Origin: Amanita rubescens
Taxonomy: Eukaryota > Basidiomycota > Agaricomycetes > Agaricales > Amanitaceae
Length of the DNA: 64,000 nt
Direction of reading: 5' to 3'
NCBI GenBank assembly: GCA_015039365.1
Contig: WION01000038.1
Location: forward strand, 124,001-188,000
Shown here: positions 1 through 12,633 of the stretch, one piece after another
Numbering within the stretch: position 1 is the stretch's first letter
How the letters are laid out: the number at the start of each line of letters is the position of its first letter
Notes under the pieces: model-generated
Seen by the model: the letters and a program-made list of their open reading frames with translations, nothing else
The model's database searches: none
Told to the model about the DNA's origin: nothing
Program-made: the position numbers and the translations under genes

Positions 1-76
1 AATACCACCGACGCTGGCTGCCGCACGTCCACTCCATCCCAACCTATCATTTTGACGAGGCAAAGGTGTGTATATA

Positions 77-430
77 CTATCTTCTCACACTCAGTCCGCT
101 TACCGTCTCCCTCGCGCAACACGTAGCTCTACGCGGCCTAACGATGGCTCTCCCGCATACAAGATAAACGTCTCCAAGTAGTCCAACGTCCGCTTTTGTG
201 GGACCGGGCGTTGTACGGCCAATGTTTAGCGCCCTTTGTCTGTGTCGACCACAAGACGTAAAGACGGGCAAAGAGTAGATTGTGACTATGGATGGGGATG
301 TCAGGTCATTTGGAGGTATGACTTCAGGTTGACGCAGCTGGTACTCACAAAGGATGCGTAAGTCGTCCTCTATGTTTTGTCCAGCTTTTACTTGTATTAA
401 ATTCGGTCTTACGACAGAATATGTGGACAT
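77..430 (-). CDS. uncertain small gene, possibly a 5' exon of a gene leaving the window
   Basis: An open frame of 117 codons begins at an ATG at 430 and reads leftward. The first 46 or so residues (beginning MSTYSVVRPNLIQVKAG) have a balanced composition that looks coding. The rest is rich in Arg and Cys and may be intron or chance reading. A stretch reading ADVGLLGDVYL could be a second exon block. I recognise no domain. The true gene may continue left of base 1 after an intron. It could equally be a chance frame. Confidence 0.25.
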   Translation of the reverse strand: MSTYSVVRPNLIQVKAGQNIEDDLRILCEYQLRQPEVIPPNDLTSPSIVTIYSLPVFTSCGRHRQRALNIGRTTPGPTKADVGLLGDVYLVCGRAIVRPRRATCCARETVSGLSVRR

Positions 431-1289
431 AACATGCCCGATAGACAGTGAGGAAGTGTATCTGCTTAATATGTGACAATGTGGGTGGACCCGGGCGATC
501 TATGGACTCGGACACCCGTTTTCATAAACTTCAATTCTTGTATGGTCTCGCGTGTTATCTGCGGATGACTGATCACCTCATGAAAGCTTCTACAAAGTTG
601 TTCTTGACGGGGATACGCCGAATGAACGTTCGGGCACTCGGAATGGAACTTCTATTCCAATTGTATTGCCCCAATTTCCGAAAAGAAAACATGGTGCGCG
701 TCTTTTCTCTAAATACGAAGTTTAATATCTGAATTCGATATAAGACGCGTCTGGCTCAACTCCAAAATTGCTGTTTGTCCTGGAGACAAACAGCTTTATG
801 AAACATATGGTTCCCCCTGGATTGGGGGAACGCCACGAGAACCTAACGTTAAGCCGGATTCCAACCAGCATTCCCAAGTAAAGACTAACCTAGATTCGTA
901 CGGTATTGTTTACAGTCCTCGAACCTAATCACAAATGGAGGCGCTGTGACCGTGCAATCAATCTAATTCTGCATCGCCTTCACACGGAAGGACCACTGGT
1001 CCGGGGTGTCGTGTCTTTGAATTTCCTGTGGATGAACAATGAACTTCGAACACGCATTTGACGTTCATGTGCGCTAAGCTTATTCGATGTGCATCTTTCA
1101 CACAGATTCATTAACGGGCTTTCTAGCCATCCTATGTCTTCCCCCAAGTAATTCTGGATTGAATTCTCGACTACACCAGCGTACGTTTGATGCCACCATG
1201 ACATGGCATTCATGGCCTCACATATCTTTCGTTCGTCATCTAAAATAATGGACTTTCCTTTTTAGGCGGCATCACCATCACGCGCGTAA

Positions 1290-1965
1290 GCACCCACAGG
1301 AATATCGATTTGATGATGATACTTATGCATCCTTTATCCAGGAATCAACGGAACGAGATAGGAACGCACAGGATAGCGACGAGGACGTGATGTCGAGAGT
1401 GCACCAACTGACGGCCTGAGAATCAAACCTTCTTGGTGCCGTTACTATCCCAGCCACTAATTACCGCCCGCGCCACACATAGCGCAAAGAGGTAACTATT
1501 GGATTAAAATACAAATCCAGGGCTGATGATTAGATAGGGCGCTACAAGGGCGATTATTACTTTCCTAATTACCTCGCGGTGTTTCCGACTAATGATTGAC
1601 TACAAAGCTGTTCTCGATACCTAAAGGAATAACATTTTTTCCGATGATATTTATATAATCCTTGTCTAGGATGGAAGCCAACGAAGTAGGAACACGCAGG
1701 ATGGCGATGATGACGTGATGTTGATACGGCGCCAACACGGGCCTCGTAATCAACCTTCTCCATGTTGTTATCGTATGGGTACCACTGCACCCACGCCAGC
1801 ATTGTCGCCCGCCTTCCTTTCTTAACCACTCTAGAGAAAAGAGGCGAGTAGTATTGGATTAGAACACGAATCTATAACTAATGTTTAGATCGGGCCTTCC
1901 AAGGTGATTAGTACTTTTCTAATTATCCCGCAGCGCCTTCATCGCTGATTACTGATTGACAGATC
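1290..1965. repeat. diverged tandem duplication upstream of TM1
   Basis: Two related segments lie in tandem, about 1290-1605 and 1640-1965, offset by roughly 330-355 bases. Shared landmarks are AGGAACGCACAGGATAGCGA at 1361 against AGGAACACGCAGGATGGCGA at 1688, and ATTGGATTAAAATACAAATC at 1498 against ATTGGATTAGAACACGAATC at 1853. Each ends near a GATTGAC. Related sequence recurs at 26,290-26,400 and 28,150-28,830. The unit therefore looks like the duplicated 5' flank of the TM1/TM2 membrane-protein genes. I see no gene in 433-1985. Confidence 0.65.
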
Positions 1966-2018
1966 AACTGTGAACACAGAGTCCTGTGCAGTCATTGATG
2001 ACCAGCGGCTCGCTCGCC

Positions 2019-3176
2019 ATGATCAATATTACTGGTTATGTTTTCGTTCCGTTCGCTGACAATTCGACCAGTCACAGTATATATATCCAAGTCAAGTTAG
2101 AGGTTGAAATTGTACCTGAAATGTTATCCGTCCTCGAAACATTGATCATTGGGACAACCTTGCAGGCACTCCTAACGGGCGTACATCTCGTCTTGTTTGT
2201 CCTGTGCCTACGATGGCTCATCTTTTCGGACGATGGCGGGACCCTGCGCAAGCCCATTCATCGGCCTTTCTTAATCATTACCGTCATCCTCTTTGCCTTC
2301 TCGGTGATAACCCTTGGCCTCTGCCTGCGAAAAACGTTACTCTATTCTCAGGATGCCTCCATTACTACTTTCCTAACCTATACCGAGATCAATGTATGTA
2401 ATCCAAGAATTGAATTATTGACGGGCTGAACTCTTCAGATTTTTTTAGAACTTTTGGGGTTAATTATAACTGACGGTATCCTGGTTTGTGAATGATCAAG
2501 TTTAATCACCAAGTACTCACGATAAATTGTATCAGATCTTCCGTTGTTGGACAGTTTACAATAGGTCATGGCGAATCGCCATCCTTCCCCTCCTCTTATT
2601 GCTATACAACATAGCAGGTCTTCTCGTAATGATGTATTGGATCTCTATACTCTCGGACAACAATGATGAAATTATGGTGGCCTATTATGCTGCTACCATT
2701 ACCATCAACATATACGCAACATGTAAGTGAATTGATTGTGCTGCATTCTATCATATTAATTCAAAGTGAAATCACCAAAGCTGCTATTACATTTCGAATC
2801 TGGAGACATAGTTTGTCTCGACGCTTTACCCATTTTGCAATTCGTGTTATCGCTGAATCGGGTTTATTATACACCCTCACGAGCATCGCCGTTTTAGGCA
2901 CAGTCTCCAATTTATCCAATTGGTTTTCCATAACGAGCGCTATTGTACGTCATCAATGAATTGAATGATGCCAGGACTGTATCTCACCCATGCACGCAGA
3001 ATAATCGCACTGCAGGAATTGCCTTCAGTCTTATATTGATACGGGTGGCACAAAATAGGGTTAACTCAGAACCAGAAGTGCCTGCATTTATTGGTGACTC
3101 CACCATTGAACGTGCCATTCCGGCCGCACCTCGCCACAACTCGGAAACGGTCGCTCCGACCCGAGAAGGGCTTTAA
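2019..3176 (+). CDS. multi-pass membrane protein of an Agaricomycete-specific family (TM1)
   Basis: Five exons fit splice signals and phase: 2019-2393, 2439-2483, 2536-2722, 2781-2944 and 3000-3176. The frame is also open from an ATG at 1986. The product has several hydrophobic helices, including segments around LIIGTTLQALLTGVHLVLFV, FLIITVILFAFSVITLGL and IAILPLLLLLYNIAGLLV. Family landmarks are RCWTVYNRSW, RVIAESGLLYTL and GIAFSLILIRVA, followed by a polar tail. Exon 2 is only 45 bases. Such proteins are common and uncharacterised in Agaricomycetes, with a receptor-like topology but no proven ligand. TM2 at 26,463 is a paralogue with the same exon plan. The start at 2019 is preferred because TM2 aligns from there. 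Confidence 0.7.
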
Positions 3177-3634
3177 AATTTCGTCCATGTATGTCGTCTG
3201 AATTCATTTTCCTTCGTCGTATCTTAACTCGACGAGTACAAAGTTCTTGAAGAAGTTGTTCTTTCCGTTGTAGGGATTCATACCCGAATATGTTCAGTCC
3301 TTTGATCCAGACCTGATATCTTTCGCCTTCTTGTTACTAGATCGTATCTATAGGCAAATACATTAACAAACCGCAGATAAATCTATCGGGTGTCTTGTCT
3401 GAGTTGCAGCGTGAACGCGTATAGTCCTATAATTATTTATTCAGCAGAGGAAATATCTCGACGAGTGTGAGATGTTGCGGCTTCGGGCGGTGCCGGTAAT
3501 GATTATGAAATTGTTAAGTCTGGGGCCGATAACGAATCATTACCGAAGGCAAACCGGACTACTGAGCGTGGGGATGTTATACGGTCACATGGAGTCACGG
3601 TGTGCACTAATTTTTTCAGCGATCGTCGATCGAT
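3177..3634. other. intergenic, no gene seen
   Basis: This holds the TM1 3' flank and the F-box A 5' flank. From about 3470 it resembles the flanks before F-box B (5630-5796) and C (7255-7385), for example the shared AAATTGTTAAGTCTGGGGCC-type stretch. I see no supported gene. Confidence 0.6.
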
Positions 3635-4996
3635 ATGCACCTGGGAGACCTTCCCCTCGAGATACAGAGTTACATATTGCAATTCTGTTCACCAAACGAC
3701 TTGGCGATTCTTTCCAGGACACATACCTCATTACGAGATGCGGCAGAGTATGTTCTCTACGGCCGCATCGACATCTACGGGGCGCGACCATACGATCTGA
3801 TACTACTAGACTACGATCCTTCAATTCCAAATCCCCCAGACCACGATATCTCTCCTCAGGGGTTGAACGAACATAAGTCACCCTTGCACACATTGATCAC
3901 CAACTCACGGAAAGCGTCCATAGTGAAGGCGTTTTACGTTGACTTTGCACATGTGTATGACGGAGTCTTGGACGTGAACAGTGTAGCTATGGATTTCGTC
4001 GCGGAAAAGCTCGGCGAGGCGCTCGAGAAAATGACTGCGTTGGTGGATTTGCGTATTAGACATGACGAGACAGTGGATCTGTGCGGGAGGAGGATTGACC
4101 AGGCGATCAGGTTCGTTTTCAATAGTCAGCAGTCACGGACCCGCGGTTGACGATAATCTGCTATTACACGTAGGGGCGGTTACTTCAAACTCAATTCACT
4201 TTGTTTGGAAGGTTTTCATGATATCGACGGTATCGTCGCGGGACAACCGCACCTACAACTCGTTGGAATTTTTTGCCAAGTCAGCGGACCAAACACGCAT
4301 CTTTTAGAAACCCTCGAAAGACTCTCTCAGACCCCATCTCATCGTCGTACACTCCCATCGTTCTTTTTGCTAGATTATAGGCTAAAACCCGTGATCTTCA
4401 TGCTGCCCTTTCTTTATCACCTTGGAGAAGTGCCCAAAGTATGCCGGGAGACAGTAACATTGATAAACAAATGGCCTAACTTTCATGGCAATCTTCGTTA
4501 CGGTCTAGGCATTAGCCTATTTGGAATTTCGGAGAAAAATATGAATTTGGTCGAGAAAACGATGGTGGCGATGATGGCGTCCCTGCGGGGTTGTCAGAGC
4601 TATGAATCTGCCATGAATATCGAGGTTATTGTCTATGAAAAATACATACAAGTAAGCCTCCGCCCAGTATCCCTTGAACATTCTGCGGCTGATATTTCTT
4701 GTTAGAACCCTTGGCAATTTCCCGCTTTTTTTGAACCGATAGTATATTTTAAACACCTGTACAGCCTAACTTTCTTTATGGTAGACCTTAATGACTATCA
4801 GAAGTTGCGTCAAATGACCAACGATCTGGAATCTTGCCTGCTTGCGAAGGGTTTGGCCTGGGGACATATGAAATGGCCAAATCTACAGAGGATCACACTA
4901 TGGCGTGATCTGAGCGCAGGCTACTCTTGGCAAAGCAACATAATTATAATCCCGAGTTCATCCAGATGGTACATCAACGAGATTTCGTCATCATGA
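3635..4996 (+). CDS. F-box-like protein A
   Basis: Three exons, 3635-4110, 4174-4651 and 4706-4996, give 414 residues. The N-terminus carries an F-box-like motif (LGDLPLEIQSYILQFCSPND, then SRTHTSLRDAAEYVLY). F-box proteins generally bind Skp1 and recruit substrates to SCF ubiquitin ligases. The remaining 350 or so residues have no named domain that I can assign, but they contain leucine-spaced blocks such as GQPHLQLVGIF. Intron 1 (donor GTTCGT) contains an in-frame stop, so it must be spliced. Intron 2 has the donor GTAAGC. A is the most diverged of the A/B/C tandem array. All exon phases close and the copy looks intact. Confidence 0.8.
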
Positions 4997-5796
4997 AGAC
5001 GTAGGAATGGGTAGATTAAGGAAATGTACGTATGCATATGGCTTGTTATATTTCGGTATGGACAAATCATTTGAACATTTGAACAGCCAGATATCCCAGT
5101 CCGCCGAGCAACGTGCAGTTTTGCAGACGAAGACTTTGGGAGAGGTAAAGATCAAATTGTTTGCGAGTAATGTCGTACTAATGCACTAGTCTTGATATCC
5201 CTTCTGCGCAGATCATGGAATTTTGGTACTATGCAATCACGTCATTAGTAACAATGATTAGTTCTCACTATCGGTCCATCATGCAGTCTGGATTAAGAAG
5301 CAACGATGAGCATCGTAGCCTTGAACGGTGAATAGACGGGTCATGGATACCAATTTCACTCCTTGAGAGTTTGGCGGTCATAGTATTCTAAACTGATTCG
5401 TTCATCGCAAAATCCGTGAAGCAGCCATTGTGGGTCAGCAATGCGTTCATCTGTTATAAAGGTCAAGGGGACGTACCGTACTATCATAGCAGCAATACTA
5501 GCCTGACCAGCCCATGTTGCCTCTTCCCAAGTCTGACAGGTTTCCGAGTTTCGCGTGCATGCGTTACGATGTCCAATAATTGTTTCTTTAGTAAAGGAAA
5601 ATTCTGGACGAGTCTGAGATGTTGCGCCTTTGAGCGAAGTGGGCAATGATTATCAACTTGCTAAATCTGGGGCTGATAATGAATCACTACTCACTCTACT
5701 AACGGAGAGGTGGACTGAGCGTGGGGATGTTGTTATACTGTCACATGCATATATGGTGTCACGGCGTGTAACTACCACTCTTTTCAACGGCGATCG
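4997..5796. other. intergenic, no gene seen
   Basis: This is about 800 bases between F-box A and B. The last 170 bases (from 5630) repeat the A and C 5' flanks. Short open frames here overlap on both strands and show no recognisable protein. Confidence 0.55.
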
Positions 5797-7068
5797 ATGC
5801 ACCTCGGAGACCTTCCCATCGAGATACAGAATTACGTATTACAGTCCTGTTCACCCGCTGACTTGGCGGTTCTTTCCAGGACACATACCTCATTACGAGA
5901 TGCGGCAGAGTATGTTCTCTACGGCCACATCCAGATCTGCCTGTGGTACAATAGGGTGCCAGGCGTTACTAAGATTCTTCAAGAAAAGACACCCTTGCGC
6001 ACATTGGTCACCAACTCACGGAAAGCGTCCATAGTGAAGGCGCTTTACCTTGATTGCAATTCCGTCCCAGAAAACTTGCTTGCCGAGGCACTCGAGAAAA
6101 TGACTGCGTTGGTGGATTTGTGTATTCGATATGGCGAGACAACGGATCAGTGCGAGAGAATTAGCCGGGTGATCAGGTTCGTATTCACTATGGTCGGCAG
6201 TCATGATCTGCGGTTGACGACAATCTGCTATTATATACGTAGGGGCGGTTACTTCAAACTCAATTCACTATGTCTGGGTAGTGCTCATGATATCGAAGGT
6301 ATCATCGCGGGACAACCACACCTACGGCTCTATGGAATTTTTTACCAAGACGGCGGGCCAAACACGCATCTTTGGGAAATGTTCGAAAGATTCTCTCAAA
6401 CCACGTCTCGTCATCATACAGTTCCAACGTTCTTCATGCTAGATTGTCACGGTGATTGTGGGGCAAAGTTACCCGTAACTTACACGCTGCTGCCTTCTCT
6501 TTACCACCCTGGAGAAGTGTCCCAAGTATGCCAGGAGACGGCAACATTGATTAAAAAATGGCCCTTCCTTCGTGAGAATTATGGTTACCAGTTATGCATT
6601 AGCCTCCTCGGCATTTCGGAGAAAAATATGTATTTGGTCGAGAAAACGATGGTGGCGATGATGGCTTGCCTGCCGGACTATCATGATCTGCACGATGAAT
6701 TTGCGAACGTCAGGGTTCAGGCTATCATCCATGCAAAGTACATACAAGTAAGCCTCCAGCTAGTATACCAACATGCTGCGGCTGATATTTACTGTTAGAA
6801 GCCATGGCGGTTTTCCGCTTTTCTTGAACCGATAATCCATTTTAAGCGCTTGTCGTTCCTATACTTCGACTTTGTAGACCTTGATGAGGATCGAGAACTG
6901 GGTCAAATGGTACACGATCTGGAATCTTGCTTGCTTGCGAAGGGTTTGGCCTGGGGACATACGAAGTGGCCAAATCTACAGGGGATCACACTATATGATA
7001 AACGGAGCGCGTCCAATTTGCCGCCCAGCGCGGTGCTAGTCCCGCGTCATTCCAGGTGGTACGCATAG
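5797..7068 (+). CDS. F-box-like protein B
   Basis: Exons 5797-6176, 6243-6747 and 6799-7068 give 384 residues. The F-box-like segment (LGDLPIEIQNYVLQSCSPAD) starts at residue 3. The middle exon begins GGYFKLNSLCL and ends at YIQ. The last exon begins KPWRFSAF and ends in RHSRWYA. Intron 1 is 66 bases without an in-frame stop, so a retained-intron form would add 22 residues and stay in frame. B and C are very similar, including their 3' flanks, and look like a recent tandem duplication. Function beyond a likely SCF adaptor role is not visible. Confidence 0.8.
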
Positions 7069-7385
7069 GAATGCGAGGATTAAACATCGATGTGAGTTAA
7101 GTAGGAGGTTGCACGTCCGTGATCGATCTGTGGAGAATTCTTTCTGAAATACTTCATTTATGTAAGGCCAACTCTGTAACTTTGGGTAACGGATTTCATA
7201 GGTAGACACTTCGCCGTTTCAGGACTGCGTTGCATGTTCTGCCAGATAAATGAGATGTTGATGAAATTGCTAAGTCTGGGGCCGACAACGAATCATTACC
7301 GCAAACCGACTGAACGCTACTGAGCGGGATGTTATACGGTCACATGGAGTCACGGTGTGCACTTTTTCAGCGACCGTCGATCAAC

Positions 7386-8657
7386 ATGCACCTTGGAGAC
7401 CTTCCCCTCGAGATACAGAGTCTCGTATTGCAATTCTGTTCACCAAACGACTTGGCGGTTCTTTCCAGGACACATACCTCATTACGGGATGCGGCAGAGT
7501 ATGTTCTCTACGGCAATATCCAGATCTGCCTGTGGTACGATACGGTGCATGGCGTTACTGAGATTCTTCAAGAAAAGACACCCTTGCACACATTGCTCAC
7601 CAACTCATGGAAAGCGTCCATAGTGAAGGTGTTTTACTTTCATTGCAATTTCGTCCCAGAAAGCTTGCTCGCCGAGGCACTCGAGAAAATGACTGCGTTG
7701 GTGGATTTGTGTATTTTCTATGGCAAGACAACGGATCAGTGCGAGAGAATTAGCCAGGTGATTAGGTTCGTATTCAATATGGTTGGCAGTCATGATCTGC
7801 GGTTGACGACAATCTGCTATTATATGCGTAGGGGCGGTTACTTCAAACTCAATTCACTATGTCTGGGCAGTGCTCATGATATCGAAGGTATCATTGCGGG
7901 ACAGCCACACCTACGGCTCTTTGGAATTTTTTACGATGACAGCGGGCCAAACACGCGTCTTTGGGAAATGTTCGAAAGATTCTCTCAAACCACATCTCAT
8001 CATCATACAGTTCCAACGTTCTTCATGCTAGATTGTGCGACATTTCCCGTAACCTACATGCTGCTGCCTTCTCTTTACCACCCTGGAGAAGTGTCCCAAG
8101 TATGCCGGGAGACGGCAACATTGATTAAAAAATCGCCTTTCCTTTGCGAGGATTATGTTTACCAGTTATGCATTAGCCTCATCGGGATTTCGGAGAAAAA
8201 TATGTATTTGGTCGAGAAAACGATGGTGGCGATGATGGCTTGCCTGCCGGATTGTCATGATCTGGACGATGAATTTGCGAACGTCAGGGTTAAGGTTCTC
8301 ATCCACGCAAAGTACATTCAAGTAAGCCTCCAGCTAGTATACCAACATGCTGCGGCTGATATTTATTGTTAGAAGCCATGGTGGTTTCCCGCTTTTCTTG
8401 AACCGATAATCCATTTTAAGCGCTTGTCGTGCCTACGCTTCGGCATTGTAGGTCCGATTGATGGGGAAGTGGAGTTGTATCAAATGGCCGACGATCTGAA
8501 ATCCTGCTTGCTTACGAGGGGTTTGGCCTGGGGACATACGAAATGGCCAAATCTACAGGAGATCACGATACGGTATGAAAGGGACACCTCTTGGCTGAGC
8601 AGCGCGACGCTAGTCCCGCGTCATTCCAGGTGGTACGCACAGGAATGCGAGGATTAA
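7386..8657 (+). CDS. F-box-like protein C
   Basis: Exons 7386-7765, 7832-8321 and 8373-8657 give 384 residues. The start at 7386 (MHLGDLPLEI) matches A and B. An in-frame ATG at 7329 would add 19 residues that are poorly conserved. The F-box-like segment is followed by the family's second exon (GGYFKLNSLCLGSAHDIEGI) and the acidic-basic last exon ending SRWYAQECED. Intron 1 is 66 bases and stop-free, as in B. The product is a predicted SCF substrate adaptor with unknown substrate. It is the nearest paralogue of B. Confidence 0.8.
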
Positions 8658-9029
8658 ATATCGATGTGAGTTGTTACTTAAGTAGGAGGTTGCACGTCCG
8701 TGATCGATCTGTGGAGAATTCTTTCTGAAACACTTCATTTAAGGCCAACTCTGTAACTTTGGGTAACGGATTTCATATGTTCTGCCAGATAAACCGAGTC
8801 GCAAGAGAAATTCAAAGAGTCACCATCAGGGTTCGACATACAAATACATGACTAGCTACCTATGGACAAGATAATAAAGCCTATAGACTCAACGTCCACC
8901 GTTTAAAAACAGAGAAGTACGCTACTTGGGTTATTAATCAACATGGAATGTCATGGTATCCGAGTCGGGTATAAGGGAATGTAACAAAGAAGAAAGGAAC
9001 GTCCGAAGCTGAACGCCGGCGGCATGGAC
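8658..9029. other. intergenic between convergent genes
   Basis: This is the 3' flank of F-box C (repeat of 7080-7260) followed by unique AT-rich sequence. F-box C and the oxidoreductase converge here. No gene seen. Confidence 0.55.
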
Positions 9030-10380
9030 TTATGACTTGACGTTGAACCTCTCTCGTGCATCATCGACTACCAAATGCATAGACTTCCATTTATTGGTGA
9101 ACATATTTCCAAATTGCAGGCCCCATAGATAACTGAGGTAAGTGGAACCCCGGCCCTGTCAAACAAGAAAAAAAACGATTACACCAAGTTGACAAACGGG
9201 CATGTTTAATTAAACTTACCTTTCCCATAGATAAACCAATAACCTCTGCCGAACCTTTATATATCATAGGTGGATCCTCCCTCTTCGCGACATAAATAAC
9301 GTTCTTAGCGATCATATCGGCGTGATTGAGCGCCTTGGACAACTGTTTTTGTTCTTCCCATTCGATGACATCACCCGCGGCGAATATCCTCTTATGGTGA
9401 AGGAGCTGGAATGCCGGGTTTATGCGAACACATTTAGAGGACCAGAGTACGTCTTCACCGAGCGTTGCGATGAATTCGGTGTTCATTTTCCCACCTCTGC
9501 ATGGTACCTGTTACACATATATGCGTGTCAGAGATATGACAGGAGAATATGGCTTTAATATATTACGCACGACTAGATCAGCGACGAGTGATTCGCCGTG
9601 ACGAGTTTTGACGACGTGGTCTTCTATTGTGAGGTCATCGATGAAATCATTCACGATGAGCTTGATGCCCTGCTTCCGGATCCGCCTGTCCAAGGCGTTT
9701 CTCCATTTTTCGGGGTAAGAATCGTTCATCGGCAGTTCTTGATTGTGAACGATGGTAATATCTTTGTCCTATTGTATGATGATAAGGTTTGGTTAACAAA
9801 AAAGCGAAAAGAACGAACCGGAAATCGATACTTTAGTTCCGTTCCTAGTTCTAACACGTCGGATTGTGAAAAAAAATACTAATTGGAATTGCAAAACTCA
9901 CTTACCAACGCCAACGGCGCCAGCGCCAGCGATAACGATAGTTCTGGCTGCTTGTAGCTTCCTCTTCCATTCACGCATATGATTCATGGATTCCTCTCTG
10001 GTATCGGGGAACGCAGCTGGTCCTTCCCAGATGCTACCCGGCGCGAGGACAAGAACGGACCAATCGACTTTTGTCCCATCTTCCAAAGTAACGTATCCTC
10101 CGTGTGGTCCTTGGTCGGTAATAGAAGCCACTTTACCGACCATCAACGTTCCGCGACCATGTTGGAAGAGATTGTCGAGCGGAATGAAGGCTTGTTCCTC
10201 GTCGACCCCCGTGTTCACGAGCGTTCGAATGATAATGGGGTAGTATACCATGTAATTACGAGAAGAGATTAGAATAAGGTTGTGTTTAGTGGGATCGAGG
10301 GTTTTCGTGAGTTGACCAGCGATGGAGGAGCCTGCACCGCCTGCACCAACGACGACGATGTTTTCTTTGTCGTTCATCAT
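9030..10380 (-). CDS. FAD/NAD(P)-dependent oxidoreductase, AIFM2/AMID-like
   Basis: Five exons on the minus strand, 10380-9906, 9850-9819, 9768-9571, 9507-9220 and 9155-9030, give 372 residues, the usual length of the AIFM2 (AMID/FSP1) family. The N-terminus has a Rossmann FAD-binding motif (VVVGAGGAGSS). A second dinucleotide motif (IVIAGAGAVGVELG) near residue 155 binds NAD(P)H. IFAAGDVIEW is the family's late FAD-contacting GD motif. Known members are flavin oxidoreductases that reduce quinones and act on membranes or mitochondria, and that role is inferred here. All five exons close in phase, so the gene looks intact. It shows no functional tie to its F-box neighbour. Confidence 0.85.
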
Positions 10381-11598
10381 CGTCTTGAGGGTGTGAGCGA
10401 TGGGATAACAGTTGGTGCTGGTAGAGGTGTTGGACGGAGGTCAAATGGTGTGGATGAGTTTAATTTGCTTGTATTATAACTCGGGACTGCGACGTGCCCG
10501 GCTTGTCGCAGATATAATAGCATTACAAATCGAAGTATACTTCGTGCCTTGAAGGGGGAAAAAAGTCTGTCCAGAGCATGTGCTCCAGGAATGTTCTAGC
10601 TTCGGTAGGATAAATAACGCACAGGCATGGAGAATGATTGACAGTCCTGTGCGATGTGTCAGCCTAGAATAGATATCTGCAGTTCAACGTACCGTTGAGG
10701 TTGTTGCAAGTACGTGGCGCCGTGTGGTACGGACTCGGATATCCGATATGAGGAGCAAACTTGGACAAAAACACCGGTTTCATCCCCTTGCTAGTTCCCC
10801 CCACATGGTAAAGACTTGGGTAAAGAACGATCCAGCGTACAGCCAGAGACTAGAATGACTGGGCCAACGATGAGAGCTTCAGATGCGGAGTTTGAATTCA
10901 CTCTTCGCTCGGGACTTTCACGGCGACTTGAAATCCGTTTGAATTTGGCACCGCAATCAAGTATCCCGGTCCGGCGACACTCATCGCGCGATAGGCAGTA
11001 ATTCGTCGCAAGCGGTAGTCCTTTTTCGTTAGTAAAGGATCAAAAGATGTCGGAACAACAAATCCGTGGTGGTAGCGCGTATTTCGTAATTCGGAGCGTC
11101 GCCCGTGGTTGGGTATAATTAGGAAATCAAGGTCAGTGCCCATTCCAATATTTGACCGTATCTTCTCTCAGAGTGCGTCAAAGGTGATTAAATGGTCGGA
11201 ACCGAGCGATTCAATTTCCATGACTGCAGGTGCGTAGGATTACATTGCCTGCCATTCCCAATTAACAATATAATGCAGCACGTCATGCAGCTTCAGATCC
11301 GGTACCGACAGGTGTGGACTCATCGGCACTTTCGTCGACGATTCTTAATAGTGGAGCTTTAGAGGAGTCAATGACTCGATGGCCTCACGCCGCACGCGTC
11401 CGACAAAGCTCTAATGGTTGGAATCCGCATATAGACTGTAGCGGCAACTGTCTATATCAATATATCACGACTTGGCAGGGGAATTCTCATCACCATGGCC
11501 GCTTAGAGTCTCAAGCGGATTCACAATCACATGGATACCGCAACATACATATTAGGATCTCAATCTGCCTTCGCTTCCAAGTATACCCCGTTGCGTCT
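10381..11598. other. intergenic, no gene seen
   Basis: This is about 1.2 kb between divergent genes (oxidoreductase leftward, membrane protein rightward), so it should hold both promoters. Short open frames on either strand show no recognisable protein. Confidence 0.5.
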
Positions 11599-12633
11599 AT
11601 GTCAAGTTGTACGACCATAGCCGCAAACCCTGATGTCTCGGGAATCGGTGTATGTATGCCCATTGAATCTATTGCCTATTCCAAAACTTACGTATATATC
11701 GTCTAGATCCGAGTAAACCTATACATGACAATGTTGCTGATGGCCTTGATTCCCGAGATTCCGGGCGTCACTACGCCATTGCTAGACGTTATAGCCAACG
11801 GTGCAGGAATCAGCGGTGTTGCGTTGTTGACCACAGCAATGGTTGAGACCGTAAAAGGACAGCTTTCGCTATATCATGCCATTTTCATCATCCATATGCT
11901 ATATTTCACCGGGGTTATGGTTGCCCCGTCAGGTGCGTGTTGTACTGTAGGAGAAATGACCGTATTCTCATTGCGAGGCGCTCAGGAGGCTACAAAGGCA
12001 CCATGTCCACGCTTACAATACGCGCAGTAGTCACTATCGGTCTGACATATGGTTGCATCATGCTGTTTACCGGATATGCGTTTTACATTTGGGCAAAGGC
12101 TCCGACATTTGGAAGGTTTTCTGAATGTAATGACGAAATCAAGTACATTTTCTTCTTCCATCCGGTTCGCGCAACTGCTATCTGGTTGAGGAAATTGTGG
12201 ATGGCCATACTCGGGATTTCGCTTGCGTTCCTCGTTGTCTTCCCAGTGATGGGGTTATGTTGCAGCATGTGTGGTTGCTATTGGACCATCCAACGAACAA
12301 ACCGCGGTCCCGTTACCATAACTGACGTTATAAGCGCTTACATATCCCAGCTCGCGAAACCACTGTACGTGTTTTTGTCAGTGGAAATACATAACTGATG
12401 ATTCCTTACCAGGACGGTGGTGTACGGCGTTGTAATGCTGGAACTGTATGTATGTATATCATAAAAATTATCTTCTTTTGATTCACAACCCGTTTCAGGA
12501 AAAGCTCAATAAGCACTTGCTCAGTTCCGGTGAACAACAGTGGACGTTTCGGCAGATCATGGCTCTCGTCCAAATCATCAGCACAGTGAACGAAGTGTTT
12601 CACTTCCTAATGAGCTTATATGCCCCAAGATGA
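11599..12633 (+). CDS. multi-pass membrane protein, NPDVSGIG family, copy 1
   Basis: Exons 11599-11649, 11707-11932, 11986-12364, 12413-12449 and 12499-12633 give 275 residues. The protein starts MSSCTTIAANPDVSGIG, then has several hydrophobic helices (MTMLLMALIPEI, ISGVALLTTAMVETVKG, LYHAIFIIHMLYFTGVMV, TIGLTYGCIMLFTGYAFYIW). Its conserved end reads WTFRQIMALVQIIST. I know this NPD(I/V)SGIG family as uncharacterised fungal membrane proteins. It ends abruptly (SLYAPR), lacking the cytosolic tail of copy 2. The exon plan is otherwise the same, including a 37-base exon 4. Confidence 0.75.

Larger units (their letters stand above)
5630..8790 (+). repeat. tandem duplication unit containing F-box B and C
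   Basis: Flank, gene and 3' tail repeat with a period of about 1.59 kb (start codons 5797 and 7386). The tail beginning GATGTGAGTT, AAGTAGGAGGTTGCACGTCC and GTGATCGATCTGTGGAGAAT is present at 7080-7170 and again at 8660-8730. The two copies differ by small indels. Confidence 0.8.

Noticed and set aside
7329..7385. Upstream ATG as the start of F-box C
   Set aside because: A and B begin at MHLGDLP, and the extra 19 residues are not conserved in sequence type. 7386 is the better start.
9140..9160. Suspected frameshift at a four-base C run in the AIFM2-like gene
   Set aside because: On re-phasing, exon 3 ends at 9571 and exon 4 starts at 9507. All five exons then close exactly and give 372 residues, so no slip is needed.
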